From Sipunculus nudus (Eukaryota > Annelida > Sipuncula > Golfingiida > Sipunculidae), in NCBI GenBank assembly GCA_026874595.1, contig CM049307.1, positions 33,088,862-33,152,861 on the forward strand: a stretch of DNA of 64,000 bases. Direction: 5' to 3'. Made by a program: the position numbers and the translations under genes. Below the pieces are notes generated by a model that did no database searches, was not told the DNA's origin, and saw only the letters and a list, made by a program, of their open reading frames with translations. Below, piece by piece: positions 11,728 to 24,741 of this stretch. Within the stretch, counting starts at the first letter, position 1; each line of letters begins with the position of its first letter.

Positions 11728-13624
11728 TGTAGATCGTGATTGCTATCCGTTCAAATCACTTATTGCCAATGAGTTTCATATACTCAAAATATTTGTCTCA
11801 ATCCCTTGAGTTCGGTTAAGTTAGTTTCATGTGCTGATCCTTATCCGTTGAAGAACTTTGTGTGCCAAGTTGAAACATCCTACCGCAAAGCGTACCACCC
11901 AACGACTAATGTTTTTTAAACCAATTAAACTATTGAACTTTACTGTGTATCAGACCATTGGCAACTTAGAAATATTCAAGAGAGAATACCGATGCTGTGT
12001 GAAACGAGTCCACAATTCTTTCAGAATAGTGTTTTCACCTTTTTTCAGCTGTACGTTTTGTAAAAGCTTCAACAGTTTCACTTATCACTCTGACCACATC
12101 TTCCTGGATATGAACCGTCATTCACCGTCGCCACAGACGACAACGTTAAATAATAATAAAACGAGAATGACAAGTTATATTCCACCACAATAAAAAATAC
12201 TTTGGTTGAAAATTTCCGCTTCTTATCAGTCTTTCCGTTTTGTTGTTACAAACGATACAGCCAAACCAGTTTTCTCCACTCGCACTGACTGTTTAATGTT
12301 CATAGTAGCAAGCGATGATGCCGAGTTGTTTTGTTTACGCTGTACAGTGACGGAAGCAGCTCTGCAAACCAGCGTCAGAAATAACCTTCGTAGCATTGCT
12401 TGCCGGCCCTCGAGGGAGCAACGTATATTAAGAAACGCGGATAGCTACTACTAATATGACATAGGCGTATCCTGCTCGGGCCATGGATTCCCCTCACCAG
12501 GCGAGGTGTACAGCCGAGGTTGGCCAGCGTGTACGTCAGGCCTACCTGTTCAGCAGGTGCAAATCTTGGTCTCCCAGCAGACACCGGTATTAGTAAATAG
12601 TAGGCCCGCTGTCCCGGCTTAAATGTATATTGGTTGACAGGTTCAAAACATAAACTCGGTAAACATTAAGTACATACTTCGTTATTTCTAATATAAGAAA
12701 TACAGAAAGTATAAAAACTGTAGCGTTTGTCACATATATATTTGACACGTGACATTAACAGGAAGGAAGTGGATTCCCTAACAACGTGAACGAATAAGTC
12801 CCTCGGTAAACCTAAAGGAACGTTACAATTAAGTTTGCTAATTCTGTAAGCTCATATTGGTTTAGTATTTCGTAAACTTCATTTCACATTGCAGCAGCTT
12901 GGCCGTTTATGCATGTAAAGGAAGACAGGATATATCTTAGCATACAGATTGTTTTGTTTACTGTTGTTATATCTAACACTAATCATATAAGATCTATCCA
13001 GGCGAAAATAAGGTTTTGATTTAAAAAGTAAATATGTGCTTTCGGTGGTACTGAATTGTAAGTATAGGGAAAATGATAACAACGAGTTTAGCTTGTGGCG
13101 AGGATCGAGTCCCGGGTCGTAAAGTTTTGTGTAACCTATCCAAATCAGTTTAAAAAAGGGTATGTCCTTTCCCGTGTTGACAGATTTTAGGACCAACATC
13201 ATATAACGAAATTCACCTAGGTAATGCACATACATTTTTACATACGTGTTTTAGACAGAGTTAAAGTCTTCCGCAATCGGAAAATCCACACTGCTTGCTG
13301 TTTCTGGTGGATTTTCTTTTAACCCTATAGAGAAAGGGAAGGTAACAGAGTAAACCTAATTTTAATCTGTATCATTTAACTCTCTTTTGAACTGAAAAAA
13401 AATAATTTGACAAGGCAGCTTATTAAATATATAAGTTTTCTGAATATAATTAATTTTGTTTTATGACTAGTTTTATAACTTTGTGGAATAATTTGAATTA
13501 TAACTAGTTTTATAACTTAGTGAAGTATAAAGGTCAGGATGAAAGAGAGCTTCGAACCGACGCTAAATGGAAAGGACGGACACACGGAAGGGGGAGCCAG
13601 GTCACAGTGGATATATATAATATA
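11728..13624. other. Flank of the 159-aa gene; no coding feature confirmed
   Basis: The part at 12200-12620 is less AT-rich than its surroundings. On the minus strand it contains a plausible splice donor (CAACAG-type end, then GTAGGC, near 12555), so it could hold a 5' UTR exon or promoter of the gene at 11248-11727. This is conjecture. I see nothing else. Confidence 0.25.
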
Positions 13625-13752
13625 TTAGAAACGGATCCAGGGGCGGGGGTCTAGGGGGTCCGGATCCCCCCCCCCTTCGGCCCTGCGGACCTTTTCTAGG
13701 TTTGGTCATTGATTAGTCCTACAGGGTTGGACCCCTCCTGGATCCGCCCCCA
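13625..13752 (-). mobile_element. Small GGATCC-ended TIR element (MITE), copy 1
   Basis: Ends read TAGAAACGGATCC and GGATCCGCCCCCA, an imperfect inverted pair, and the inside carries GGGGGTCCGGATCC and poly-C. Two relatives occur at 35533-35702 and 38239-38456, in the opposite orientation. It is only about 130 bases and encodes nothing. Confidence 0.65.
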
Positions 13753-16700
13753 TCAGCAGAGCTAAACAGACGTGAGGTCAGGTCGGTGTATGACGGACTT
13801 CTGAAGAACCGCTGGTAGTCGTAACTACCACATATATAAATTTATATAACACCCGTTTTCACATACGTATTCCTTCGCAGACACCTGCAGTTGTAATCGT
13901 TATTTTGAAAAAAAAATATCTAACCTTTATATTGCGAAAATATATATCCTGTGGAGGTCTGCAGTCGCCCAGCGATCACTGGGCAAATTTTGTCACCTCT
14001 GTTGCTCTGATCAAAGACCAGTTTTGGAAAAGCAGCCGTTTTGGAGGTCTAGCGAAAACATGGGCAGAAGAAATAGAATGAAAATCTGGTCTTCGCTAAA
14101 AGCTTCCCCTTCCAACTTGGGTTGGGGTTATAATGTAATTTAAGATTAAGGATCCTTTGCAAACTTGATGTAGGACAATCTTTTTTTCCCAAACGAGGGT
14201 CAGGGTCATTTACTAGTTATAGCGGCCGCCTCAGGTCTAAAGCTGATCTGTGGTTTGACCATAAATGGGATTGGTGAACCACAACATACATTTTATATGT
14301 AGCACACGGAAAAAGTTTTATCATAATTGTTCAGCGGTCAATATTGCTGCACATTCAGTATGTCACTATAAAATGCAGTGTGGCGTCCAGGAGTGAAACG
14401 AACTTGTAATACAGGATATGGATTAAAAAAGGGTATGGGTATTCGAAGTAAATAACAGTTGATAAAGACTGTTATGCATGTTTTCATACTGATGTGTGGA
14501 AAATGTGTGGACGAACAAGTCGTTACTAAAATACCCTTCACTGATCACCCCAACTGTCACCATCCCTAGCTGATGTCCAGGAAAATAAAAAAGTGCATTA
14601 AAAACTTTTAAATATGTAGGTGCCATCTTTTGAAGAAAATAGTGGGCATTGATTCGTCATCTTACGTGTGTTTAACATAATAAAACAAACTAGATAAACC
14701 AGATGCCAGTTTAATCGCCTTTTGAACGCTATAACCAATACAGGGGGAGCTTAATGATCCATAAACGATAAACAAGACAAACAAAAAAGATAGGGGCCGT
14801 GTCACATCATAAGTCAAGCATACAGGAGGATATACTAGTTTACACATGAACAGCTGAGCATTCAGCCTTCTACTACGACCAACTGAGTGCATGGATCTCC
14901 AGTTGTAAGGTGAAAACAAGAGGATCCAGAGGATAAGAAAAAGTAGTTTTTATATATAGAAGATTTATACTTCAAACGACACGTGCACCTTTAAGCGTAG
15001 ATTACTCACCGTGTTTGGAGATTTAAAGAGTTCTGCCGTCTCATATATATGACTCATATATATGTCCCTATAGGCTAGATCTCTTTAATATTCGTAACTC
15101 AATCATTCTCCAGTGATTTTAACAGACAATAGAGCACTTATGGGAAATGTTGATAAAAAACCTATTATTTAATTAAAATCGACACTGGTCATTCGCATTT
15201 TGAGCACTAATACAAAAACTTGTTGCTTGGCACACGTATATTAAATCTATAATTCGATTACTTGTCCCTGGCATACGCACCTTAAAATTGTAATTCGAAT
15301 ACTTTTTTCTTGTCATATATTAAAACACTCTAAGGATGTCTTTCTATACATTTTTGTCCATTTTTGTCCGTGCGTCGTTCCATAGGCCCTAATAGTAAAT
15401 GTACGGGCCGACTTCGTATGCGTATAACCAATTTATTACGGGAAACGCATATTGTTTCTTAAATTTTTATGTTACGTTTTCATATTATATTCAGTTGAAA
15501 CATTTATGCTGTGGAGGCAATTTTCGATCCTGATTAATATCTTATAATATCTTAAAAGACAGACTAACATGGTGGCTATATATTTATCTTCTTTCGGCCC
15601 ATATATCTCGGCGAGGTACGGCTATATAGTCCATTATTATATCGCCATATAGCCCAACAGGCTCTGTCAGCTTTCACGTGTTAGCTCGTATATAGAGTAT
15701 GCATGCCCCCCCCCCCCCGGGTCCCGCATGCATGGAAAAGTCCCCTTATTCGAATACTTTTTTGCACAAGCTGGGTCATTAAGTGACTAGCGGAGTTAAT
15801 GATTAACCGGTATCACCAAACTGGGAATTTCTACATTTATACATCCAAACTAGACCATTCGAAAATCCCATACTTCATTCATACAGATAAAAATATCCCA
15901 ATCCACATCTTTATGCGGATAACCTCAATATAAAAAATCACAGTCAAGGTCAGCAGGCAAGGTTGATACATTCTATTAACCGCCCACTTTGTGAGCATGC
16001 ATGGTGGAAATCTTGTGCTCTAAATGCAAAGTGCTCTATATCGAGCGTACTATGGCTGGGTTCGAAATTGCAGAAGGTGATCCTTTCCGATGTAATAATA
16101 AATAAGATAAGGGCAAAGGTGATCCTATTCAGTTTCGATTAATAACGGATCGTGGGCTGTCCGGGGTGCCGTGCGAGGTAATATGGCGCAAGGGTCAGAC
16201 ATACGAATGAGGACATGTGTTCAGCTCAGAGCAACGGGCAAACATATAACAAGTATCAATGGAAGAATCCCTCTTGACGGGAACAATTCATTGCACACAA
16301 ATTATAGCCTTGCAAGATAAATAAGGTCTGGGCTTATCATTGTTGGGGTATCGGCTACAGTTGTGCCGAAACAAATTCAGCCTTCCCTTTGACCTATACT
16401 CAGTTACAGCCCCATGGCACCGGCGGCCAGCCGTCTGTCCTGTGTCAAGAATATGGCAATTGAAGCGTGTCGCCCGATTACACATGTTCCAGGTTTACTG
16501 GATTAACCATGCTTATGACAGATGTAATTGCCGTGGTTCATTTGAACATTTAGGTTTACAATCCACGGCAAATACGCCGCACACATATGTCAACTTACCC
16601 GGCCACTTACGTGACGCTGGCTTATGGCAACGGTAGAGTGGGTCACTATACTTACCGTGTACTGAACGTAATGACTTTTGTCACCAGTCATACAGGTGTT

Positions 16701-17484
16701 CACTTCAAGCAAAGAATCTAGGGACTTACATAGAAGTATGCGATTAGTAACCATTGGCTACGGCTCAACGTGGGCACTGCAAAACCTAAGACCATGGTAG
16801 CGGTGATCGGTTTTGTGCGTATAAATATAATTTTTGGTTCACTGACCATACAGTCTTGTTGATATGGACGTCTCATATATCAAGAATAAAAATGTCTCAC
16901 GGCTGATAAAAAATGCACATATGCGTGCTAAAGAAGAAGGATTAAACTAATATGCTTAGTTAACCTAACCTTAGGTATACGCTGCATTTTATGGATATAC
17001 AAACAAGTACTATTCGCGTTGATCAGGATTTACACGACACTGGAGCTGTTGTATACGGAAAGCGTTAGAAAACAAACCAGCTTAATTGGAACGATTGAAC
17101 CAAAGCAGCTCATGGAGCGCAAATAGTATAATGCCAAACAGGTTAGTATACGTTTTGATCTAACCGGCAAACGGTTTCGCCTTTCGGGTGTGAAGTCTGA
17201 GCATAAGATGGAAAAAGCGAATGTACCCGTTTTGGAGGGCTGCAAACGAGCTGTTGAAGAAAAGCATTATTATAATATGATTTCTGCATGTCAATGAAAC
17301 TATTTCAACGTCAGCAGTTTTGTTATTTCCGACAAAAAAAGAGTCCTGGGGGTCTTGTCTTATTGACATTGATCAGAAAGGCATGAACATTCACTTCCAT
17401 ATTTATAAAGTGGTATGCCGACGACGGCGACATTAAAGACAAAACCTTTTGTGATCGTGTAGGACAGGACAAACTCGTCTCAGA
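13753..17484. other. No recognisable feature
   Basis: Low-repeat intergenic DNA with short C runs (15707-15718). No exon with both a reading frame and splice signals was found. Some of it is presumably the promoter and 5' UTR of the gene starting at 17485. Confidence 0.45.
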
Positions 17485-20400
17485 ATGATAGCGATGGTAT
17501 ACACGCCCTCGCCACGGGGAAGCACGCCCATCTTCCTGAGGGGCACTCTTCCTGGCACCCCGAGTACCCCAGCCTCCGGTGGATCAATGTCACGTTCAGA
17601 AAGTAAATCTAATCTGACACCCAACCTGGTACTCGATCCCCGGCTTGTGGAGGCGCCCAAAACTGAAAATGTTCGTGGCGTGCAAGGATTCTTCCCGCCT
17701 GTCAAACTACGGGGGAACGGATCAAACTCGCAAAACGGTGGCTGCCAGCAAAGTCAAAGCAAGAAAAAACAGCATCACATCCTGTCGGACGCTGGTGACC
17801 AGTCTCCGAGGCAGTCGAAATCAAGGGTAAGATTGTTAATATTGATTTTATCTATATTGTATTAAGAAAATAGATCAACAAAACTATGAAAAAGAAATAA
17901 AAAAACATATATTACAAAGTGCAAGTATTTCATAGTCGGTGTATATAGGAATAATAAAACCCTCTAGCGTGTCTATGCAGGGCGTTAATGTATGTTTTGT
18001 CAGTGTCAGTATTTTCAACATTCCTTAATTGCCATGGCATTACACGAATATTGAAATTAAGAAATGAGGTACCGTTTGAATAAATGTATAACGCATGCAT
18101 GGTCGCCCCGGACTGAGGTCGTAACGTCTGTGTCAGCAACCAGGAATAGGGCCAGTATCACGATAAATTAATACTAACTCTAAAGCAAGAAACCGCATAT
18201 ATAGATCTTTATTGACAATGAATTAGTGACTGGTACATGGCAACGGAAGGTGCCACTGATTTCAGTGTATCAAAAGAGCTCTTCATGAGAGCTCTTCAGT
18301 AATGAATTGGGGACAACTCTCAGAGTTTCGGTCTTCCCAAGAGCCCTTATACCTCATGAAGTGTGGATATAAAGAGATCATTCTACAACACTACCGACTT
18401 TGTTGCTGGGAAGACCATATACGTTGCGTTTATACATTCTTTTTATCTGATAAAATGAATATGACTGTAAGATTCATTGTTTTTAGATATTATAACATAT
18501 CTATCAGAACGTCTCACGGAATGACAACACCGCAAAGAAAGGGTAAAATAAGATAACATGATAAGCTATGTTATTTATATAATTGATAGAGGTGGCACTC
18601 AACCTTTGTTACACAACTCCTTTGCGGCCACACCTCAGAATTCCTTTTTGTCTTCAAGTGTCGGGCACGATTACATGTGTGATTTTCTATTGTTTATCAT
18701 TAACATTCAGAAAGTTGACATTATTTCACGAAGGATCAATCGCAGCGCCACCTTTCAGAAGCTATGTTTGTGATATTTGCCCATGGAAAACCCATCTCGC
18801 ACATCCCGGCCTGAGTCCTATTGGCCTAATCTAGTGAACGTTTAATATGCTAGTCATAGCAGTATATAATTATTAGTATTTAAACAAGAAAGCAGTAAGA
18901 AACAACCTCCACAAGAATCCTAATCAGACTTTACATTTGTAGACTACAAAGGAAACGTGTAACAGTTCACCACCTCCAAGGTTGGATAACAGTTAAGTAA
19001 GATGTAAATCACAGACGGCCACTAATACCCTTGAATGCAAATTACCCAAAGCCGGGATAAAGAATGGAATAAAATCTTTTAAACTGAAAACAAATTCTGG
19101 TGAAGCAGATCAACCTCAACATGTAAAGGATTGTTCCTAGCATTAGTAATACCAATAGTTCTAGAAATTTCATCAAAATCCATTCATTTTTTTTAATAAT
19201 GTTGCAGACGAACCAACCAATAAAAATTCCAACCAAGGGAAAAATTCTTTACCTTGTGGAATGTATAATATGTTACGGAACCTAATATAAACAGATCACT
19301 TATGCGTGATGAACACAAATTTTGTAATGGAGATAAAAACAAATCAGATTCTGTAACACTAGGCAGCGTGAAATGTTTAGGGGAATGAATAAAGAAGTCA
19401 GTGGTTTTTTGTTAACAAATAACTATAATTTATTCTTAAAACAACCCTAACAATACAATACACTTAATCAATACAGTTATACAGTAAAACAGAGGTATAG
19501 CAACAAGTCAATACAAACACATAGAAACATAATGTGCACAGTACCTGGATACCAACGCCGTCACCACGATAAGTTCTTTAAATGTATACTCTCGGAGAAT
19601 GACCGTCTAGTGGAAAGTTCTTGTAACAACCCAGAAAGTAAACTGAAGTCTAAATGCATAAAATCCAGGAGAAAGCCTTAGAACATCTATAATTGTACGC
19701 TCTTTACACAGCGCTTTAACTATAGGCCTACATCCTATATGGTAAGCGCTGTTTGTTATGACCTCGTATCCTGAATTGCTACATTAGAGGGGAGCACTGT
19801 ATTTTTGTCCAATCAGATGAGACCTTGTGCTGGAAGACACGGGCAAGCGAGGAATACACGGAGCCAATCATGTTCATTTCGTTTTGAGTGACAGCTCATC
19901 GCCCCGGTAACCGTATGAACAGGCCACAGGCTCAGAGAGAATTGCCGCAGACGTGGTTTACTTAGGGCCTTTGGCACATAGGATGCCCGGTCGGTGAGCT
20001 GTAATTCAAACGAAACGTAACAACAAAGGCTGCGTGCACACCTCGCTGGCTGGTTTCAGTTCTGCAGACACATGGCTACGCTAACACAGTAACACTGTCA
20101 AAATCGAATCGGTCGATGATGCGAGAATGCAGAGGGAGTAATTATAATTCGAACGTAAACTTGTCTTCAAACGGCGCTTGAAGCGCAGCTATGAGCGGAG
20201 CCAGGATGTATGTCGCGTGTTTGTTTATTGGCATCTGGTTGGCTGCTTTTCACATCATACGCACGTTTTGTTCAGCGGACAACGAACCGCCATCTGGTGT
20301 CTAAATATATCATAAACGGTCAAAGCTGGCAGCGTGAAAATCAGTTGCTTCTTTAGAACCCTAAGATTTCCGCTGCCTCGGGAGCGTACTATAATTGCCG

Positions 20401-21524
20401 CATTCGTCGGATAAGATCCTAGAAACTGACACACGCTTCTGCGTCCGCTGGAATCTGCTCTGCTGTTCTCTCTGCCTGGTTCTAAAACACAGCCCCTTTA
20501 TATACTTTATATACCTTCACACCTCAAGCCGAGAATTTTCCACTTCTCGAACAGTCCATAAGATCCTGCACAACACAGTAAACACGCGTTTCAGGAACTC
20601 TCTAGAAAAACAGCGCTGTGTATTTCCACATACCAGGCTCATCACGTGACCTCGGCCAGGCGTGAAAGCCCAAGGCTTACATGACAACTAGAGCCAAACC
20701 AGTACAGCTTAAACAGAGATTGTAATACGCGGCCAGACATGAGTGCCACAACAGGAGTTACGCCCGTGTCACATAATAAAAAGAGCACCTGTAACAAATA
20801 ATATAATCATTCCTCCCTGGTCCGTTTCGATTACCCATCCAACACAAAACGGGAAGCCATTCAACTAAATCAAGCTAATAAAAGAAAAATCCCACGATGT
20901 TTTTTTTTCCAATTATATACTAAGACGACCTAGCGGCGTGTGAAGTGACCGTAAAATTGCCGTATACCTTAATGAAAAGGACATCACTGATAGACCGTAA
21001 TTCATGTTGGTTTATGTCACCGACACGATGTTAAGTGGTAAAACACAGCTGAGCAACACCGCCGGATAATTCGTGAGTTTTGTGAATCAGTGTTGGTATT
21101 TTCACGAGAGTGCTGATGATCCATTATTCCCTCTTGTTTTCAGTGCTTACCCAGACCTACTTTGGAGCTGATACCGGAGTCTTCAGGTCCAATGCCAGAT
21201 ACTCCTTTCCGAGGTCAACATCCATCTCTGAAAACCCCGCCTGCACAAGTCAGTTCCAGGACAACATCCAGGGCCACGCAAAGACCAGAGTCGCTACGGT
21301 CTCGTTTCTCAACACCCGAGAGATTATACCCAAACCTTCTTCTTGCCAAAACCGAAAACAAAAAGTGTGCGGACTTGAGCTACCTGCCAAGACCAAGAAA
21401 ACTTATTCCAAAAGGGGAGCTTCCGTGGGTATACAGGTTCAAAGTTAAGAAAGGCATGAGCGAGCTCAGCAAAATAATGGCTAGCAAGCCACCCCAGGGC
21501 TCCCTTCAGCCTTTAGCGTTATAA
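17485..21524 (+). CDS. Unrecognised two-exon protein, 240 aa, Ser/Pro/Arg-rich
   Basis: Coding exon 1 is 17485-17826, ending AGG before donor GTAAGA. Coding exon 2 is 21144-21524, after a pyrimidine tract and CAG. Both joints are phase 0, and the joined frame is open to TAA for 240 residues. The ATG at 17485 is the first after an in-frame TGA at 17452; a second ATG three codons on is also possible. The protein is basic and low in complexity: early SPRGSTP and PGTPSTPASGG, a KKKQHH stretch near residue 92, many Ser-Pro/Thr-Pro sites, and a more ordered basic C-terminus (LPRPRKLIPKGELPW, then RFKVKKGM). It is probably intrinsically disordered and may be phosphorylated by proline-directed kinases. 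I cannot assign a family. AATAAA signals follow at 21562 and 21632. Upstream exons cannot be excluded. Confidence 0.65.
17827..21143. other. Intron of the 240-aa gene
   Basis: Bounded by GTAAGA at 17827 and CAG at 21141-21143. It contains no dispersed repeat that I recognise. The part at 19530-20750 is less AT-rich than the rest and could hold an alternative exon or regulatory DNA, but no supported frame was found. Confidence 0.5.
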
Positions 21525-21561
21525 AGGACAATGAACCAGATCGTCGATTTATTAATTGTAT

Positions 21562-21637
21562 AATAAACACTTATGTACTAGCTTGAAAAAGTGAATGTCG
21601 TAACTAAGCATAAACTTATTTATTTTAAGCAAATAAA
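21562..21637 (+). terminator. Poly(A) signals of the 240-aa gene
   Basis: Two AATAAA hexamers, at 21562-21567 and 21632-21637, lie 38 and 108 bases after the stop codon at 21522-21524, a normal spacing for an animal 3' end. Confidence 0.55.
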
Positions 21638-21913
21638 GACCTGGTCTTCGGTAATACTGTTATGTTTTGCTATGGCACAAATTCATGAAAAAAAGTTTTT
21701 AAGGTAAGAAAAAATGTCTAAATTTTGTGTTGATAATATACATCATTTCAAGGTATGAGAAAATTATTTGTATTCTCTTTGCATGCAGCCGAAAATCCAG
21801 TTACTGTGTCTTGATCGGAAAAAATAATAGAAACAAATACCCCGCTCGCACCATGATTTTCATTCTCAATATCCTTAGAACAACATTTTATCTTTGTGGT
21901 CTTATTTAAAACA

Positions 21914-23140
21914 GAATACGGATCGTCGACAAGCGATTACGTGTATCCGCCGAAATCAAAGTGGTGTGGGTGATGTGAGGCATGTATTGAGACGAAAAGT
22001 GAAATAGAGCGAGATATGTTTCTTATTAGCATAGATGTCTGCGACTAAAACATGACCGTAGGTGGCCCCACCTGACATTGGAATGAGAAAGCTATCTAAG
22101 ATGTTTTCAAATGCAAATTTCAGGTGGAGCAGACAAAGGACTGCTGAGATATGAGTGATTTTTATTCCAGGCAGATGAACAGATGGACACCAAGCAAAAG
22201 TTGTAGCTGTAGAACTATGTAATATCAAAACTCATGAAAAATTTCAGACCGATATGTCAAACCAGTGCCGAGATATTAGCAAGGATGTCTACAGTGTAAA
22301 CGTGTTTATAGGTGTTGCCACCTTCCAACTCAACGAAACATCTTTCAAATACGTATGCACATGCAAAATTTCAGGCGGATAAGTCAAGCCACTGCTCAGA
22401 TAAATGAAATTTTCACCCAACAAAGACACACGAAAACCATAGTAGGTGGCGCCATCAGTCTTCTGTATGGGATAAAGCCATCCAAGTTTATGATCATGAA
22501 ACATTTCATGCCGATAGGTCCAACCACTCCTGAGATATGTGCATATATGTATGGCAAACAAATTGTCAATGGCGCCACCTGTCTCGTGTACGAAAAAACT
22601 GTTGATGATGCATGGACATGATAAATTTCAGGCCGATACATTAAACCACTGCTCAAATATATATGATTTTCACCCAACACAGACGCACGTATGTATATTG
22701 CGCCACCGTTCTTGTGTATGGAATAAAACCATCTAAGATCTATGATCATGCAAAATTTCAGGCCGATATGTTAAACCAATCCTGAGATATGTGCATGCAT
22801 ATATGCCATGAAAACGCAATTTAAGGTTGCGCCACCTGTCTTGTGTAAAAGAAAGCTGTCCAAGATGCCTGGACATGCAAAAATTCAGGCCGATAGATCC
22901 AACCTCCCTGAGATATGCGGAAAAATCACCTGACACACACCTGACGCACAGATGGACACCAGCACAGCGGAAAAGTCAAAGGGCAACGCAAAACGGTTAG
23001 GCACTAGTTCACATGTGACCCGATAATGGGGACACATTTAGGAAAATCGGTCCATTGGTCTCAGAGAAGTTCTCCGGAAACAAACGCGGCGGCGGCGGCG
23101 GCGGCGGAACCCGGTCAAAAACATAGTATACGCAAAACTT
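21914..23140 (+). repeat. Family C tandem-repeat element (GGTGGCGCCACC core), copy 1
   Basis: It starts with ATCGTCGACAAGCG and CGTGTATCCGCC, and contains units of about 128 bases in which the gcGCC core recurs at 22444, 22569, 22697 and 22828. Each unit carries a variant of AAGCTATCCAAGATG, GCAAAATTTCAGGCCGATA, AAACCACTGCTGAGATATG and CAGACGCAC. It ends with TTCACATGTGACCCGATAAT, a CGG run (about 23088-23106) and GGTCAAAAACATAGTAT. The same start and end are at 33440 and 34870, so this is a dispersed element with an internal tandem array. No coding. Confidence 0.8.
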
Positions 23141-23572
23141 TGTTAAAATAGTTTCCTTCTTCTAATACATGTAGCCTATACGGACACGCAATAGACCTGT
23201 TCGGCTGATAAATTAAGCTATCTCACATGAGTTAATGAGAAATTCCACAGTAATACGTTAGCTTTTGTGTTATACTGATGAAAAACAGCATGAAATCAGG
23301 TAAAGGGATGAAGGTGACCCAATAATATCCCGCATACAAGAGAAGGCTGCCTTGCCTGCTGCATGGGTGGGCGTCAATATAAAGGGGAGGGGATACCCCC
23401 CCCCCCGCCGTTTTTGCATCCCCCTGATATTCAGGGAATAATATTTATATATTGGAAATGAAATATTTTAATAATCAGAAATATACACTTTGGTTCCATA
23501 TATGAGTTTACTATGAAATATTATAAAACTAAACCTGTTTTATAATTAATCTATTATACTGAAAACATAATA

Positions 23573-24623
23573 CAGTCGACCCCACTTTGTGTCATATCGG
23601 TTAATAGAAAATCCCGTTTATTGTCACATAGATCTGAAATCCCAAACCATTTCCTATATATATAATGGTAAATCTGACCGGTTTATATCATGGAATATTG
23701 TCATAAACCCGTTTTTTGTCATGCTTGGAACCCTTGGCAGTGATACCAGTTCGCAGTTATTATCACATCGAACACCGACACGGCGATCAACGAGGCCAAG
23801 AGCCTGTAATCGGTCAGGCGTATCAAACGATCACATCTCCCACCTGTGTGTGGCAGGCAAGTATAGTGATGCATGCGGATCACTTCCCGTCACTTGGCTA
23901 ATTAACGGCTTAAGATAACTCTGTAATCCAGATAATTGCGTTTCTTCGTATGTTAGCAAGGCCGATGTTGGCGATCACATGTCATAAATTATGATCTCCT
24001 GGCCTTTGCAAGACCGTGGTTTACACCTCGGCCGAGATGATATGAGCGGTAAACGTTGCTTTCGACTGGAAAATCCTCTTTAAGGGTACACGAAAAGCTG
24101 GAGGTTTTGTGAGCACTTGAAGCACCCGCTCCAAAATCTCAATCGCGGCGAAACGTCAAAATGATGACAATGGCATGATGATGCCCGCTGCCCGATCAGT
24201 TCTATTATAAAGACAGTCACGGAAGTTTGAGTCATTAATAGGATATCCTGAAAATAAGGCGCAATATTCGGGGAAAGAATTATCTAGTCAAATAGTTTGC
24301 CTACGCATAACGTTATAACTGTGCCGCATATTTCCAAACATTTGACCTCATGACCCAGACGCTACGTCTCTTTCTGTTGGCGAGTCCGATTGTCAGTTTT
24401 TGCGGCATGCTGCATAATACTTACAGGAAATAAATTGTAAGGTGCGCATAAACGTAATTTAATATGCCGTTGTGCAATAAAAATATTCATAAACATGTCT
24501 GTTTCATTTTTATTGACGATTTATTAAATTTAATTTGAGACAAAACTCTTCTTGTATGACACATCCCGGTTATTATCATAATTTACGCATGCACCAACGA
24601 TATGACAATAAGCGGCTTGACTG
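23573..24623. mobile_element. Tigger/pogo-like non-autonomous DNA transposon
   Basis: The left end reads CAGTCGACCCCACTTTGTG. The right end reversed reads CAGTCAAGCCGCTTATTGTC. They align as inverted repeats that include a shared TGTCATATCG block. A TA dinucleotide flanks each side (23571-23572 and 24624-24625), the target duplication of the Tc1/mariner/pogo superfamily, and the CAGT(C/T)-type start fits the Tigger branch. Subterminal CCCG-TTATTGTCA motifs repeat inside (23610, 23709, 24566). At 1051 bases with no DDE motif in any frame, it would depend on a transposase made elsewhere. Confidence 0.7.
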
Positions 24624-24678
24624 TACCTTATTTTCTTAAAGCTTACACTTAATTGTAATATATTTGAAATGCTTCATA

Positions 24679-24679
<1 letters not shown>

Positions 24680-24733
<54 letters not shown>

Positions 24734-24741
24734 TGTGTGTG
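24680..24741. repeat. (AT)n microsatellite with TG tail
   Basis: About 50 bases of alternating AT run into GCGTGTGTGTG at 24731-24741. Confidence 0.9.

Noticed and set aside
13080-13125. tRNA-like GATCGAGTCCCGGGTC segment
   Set aside because: No acceptor or anticodon stems could be paired around it; no tRNA or rRNA gene was found anywhere in the window.
22289-22936. Several frames on both strands with similar peptides
   Set aside because: They arise from the ~128-base tandem units of family C and repeat with them.
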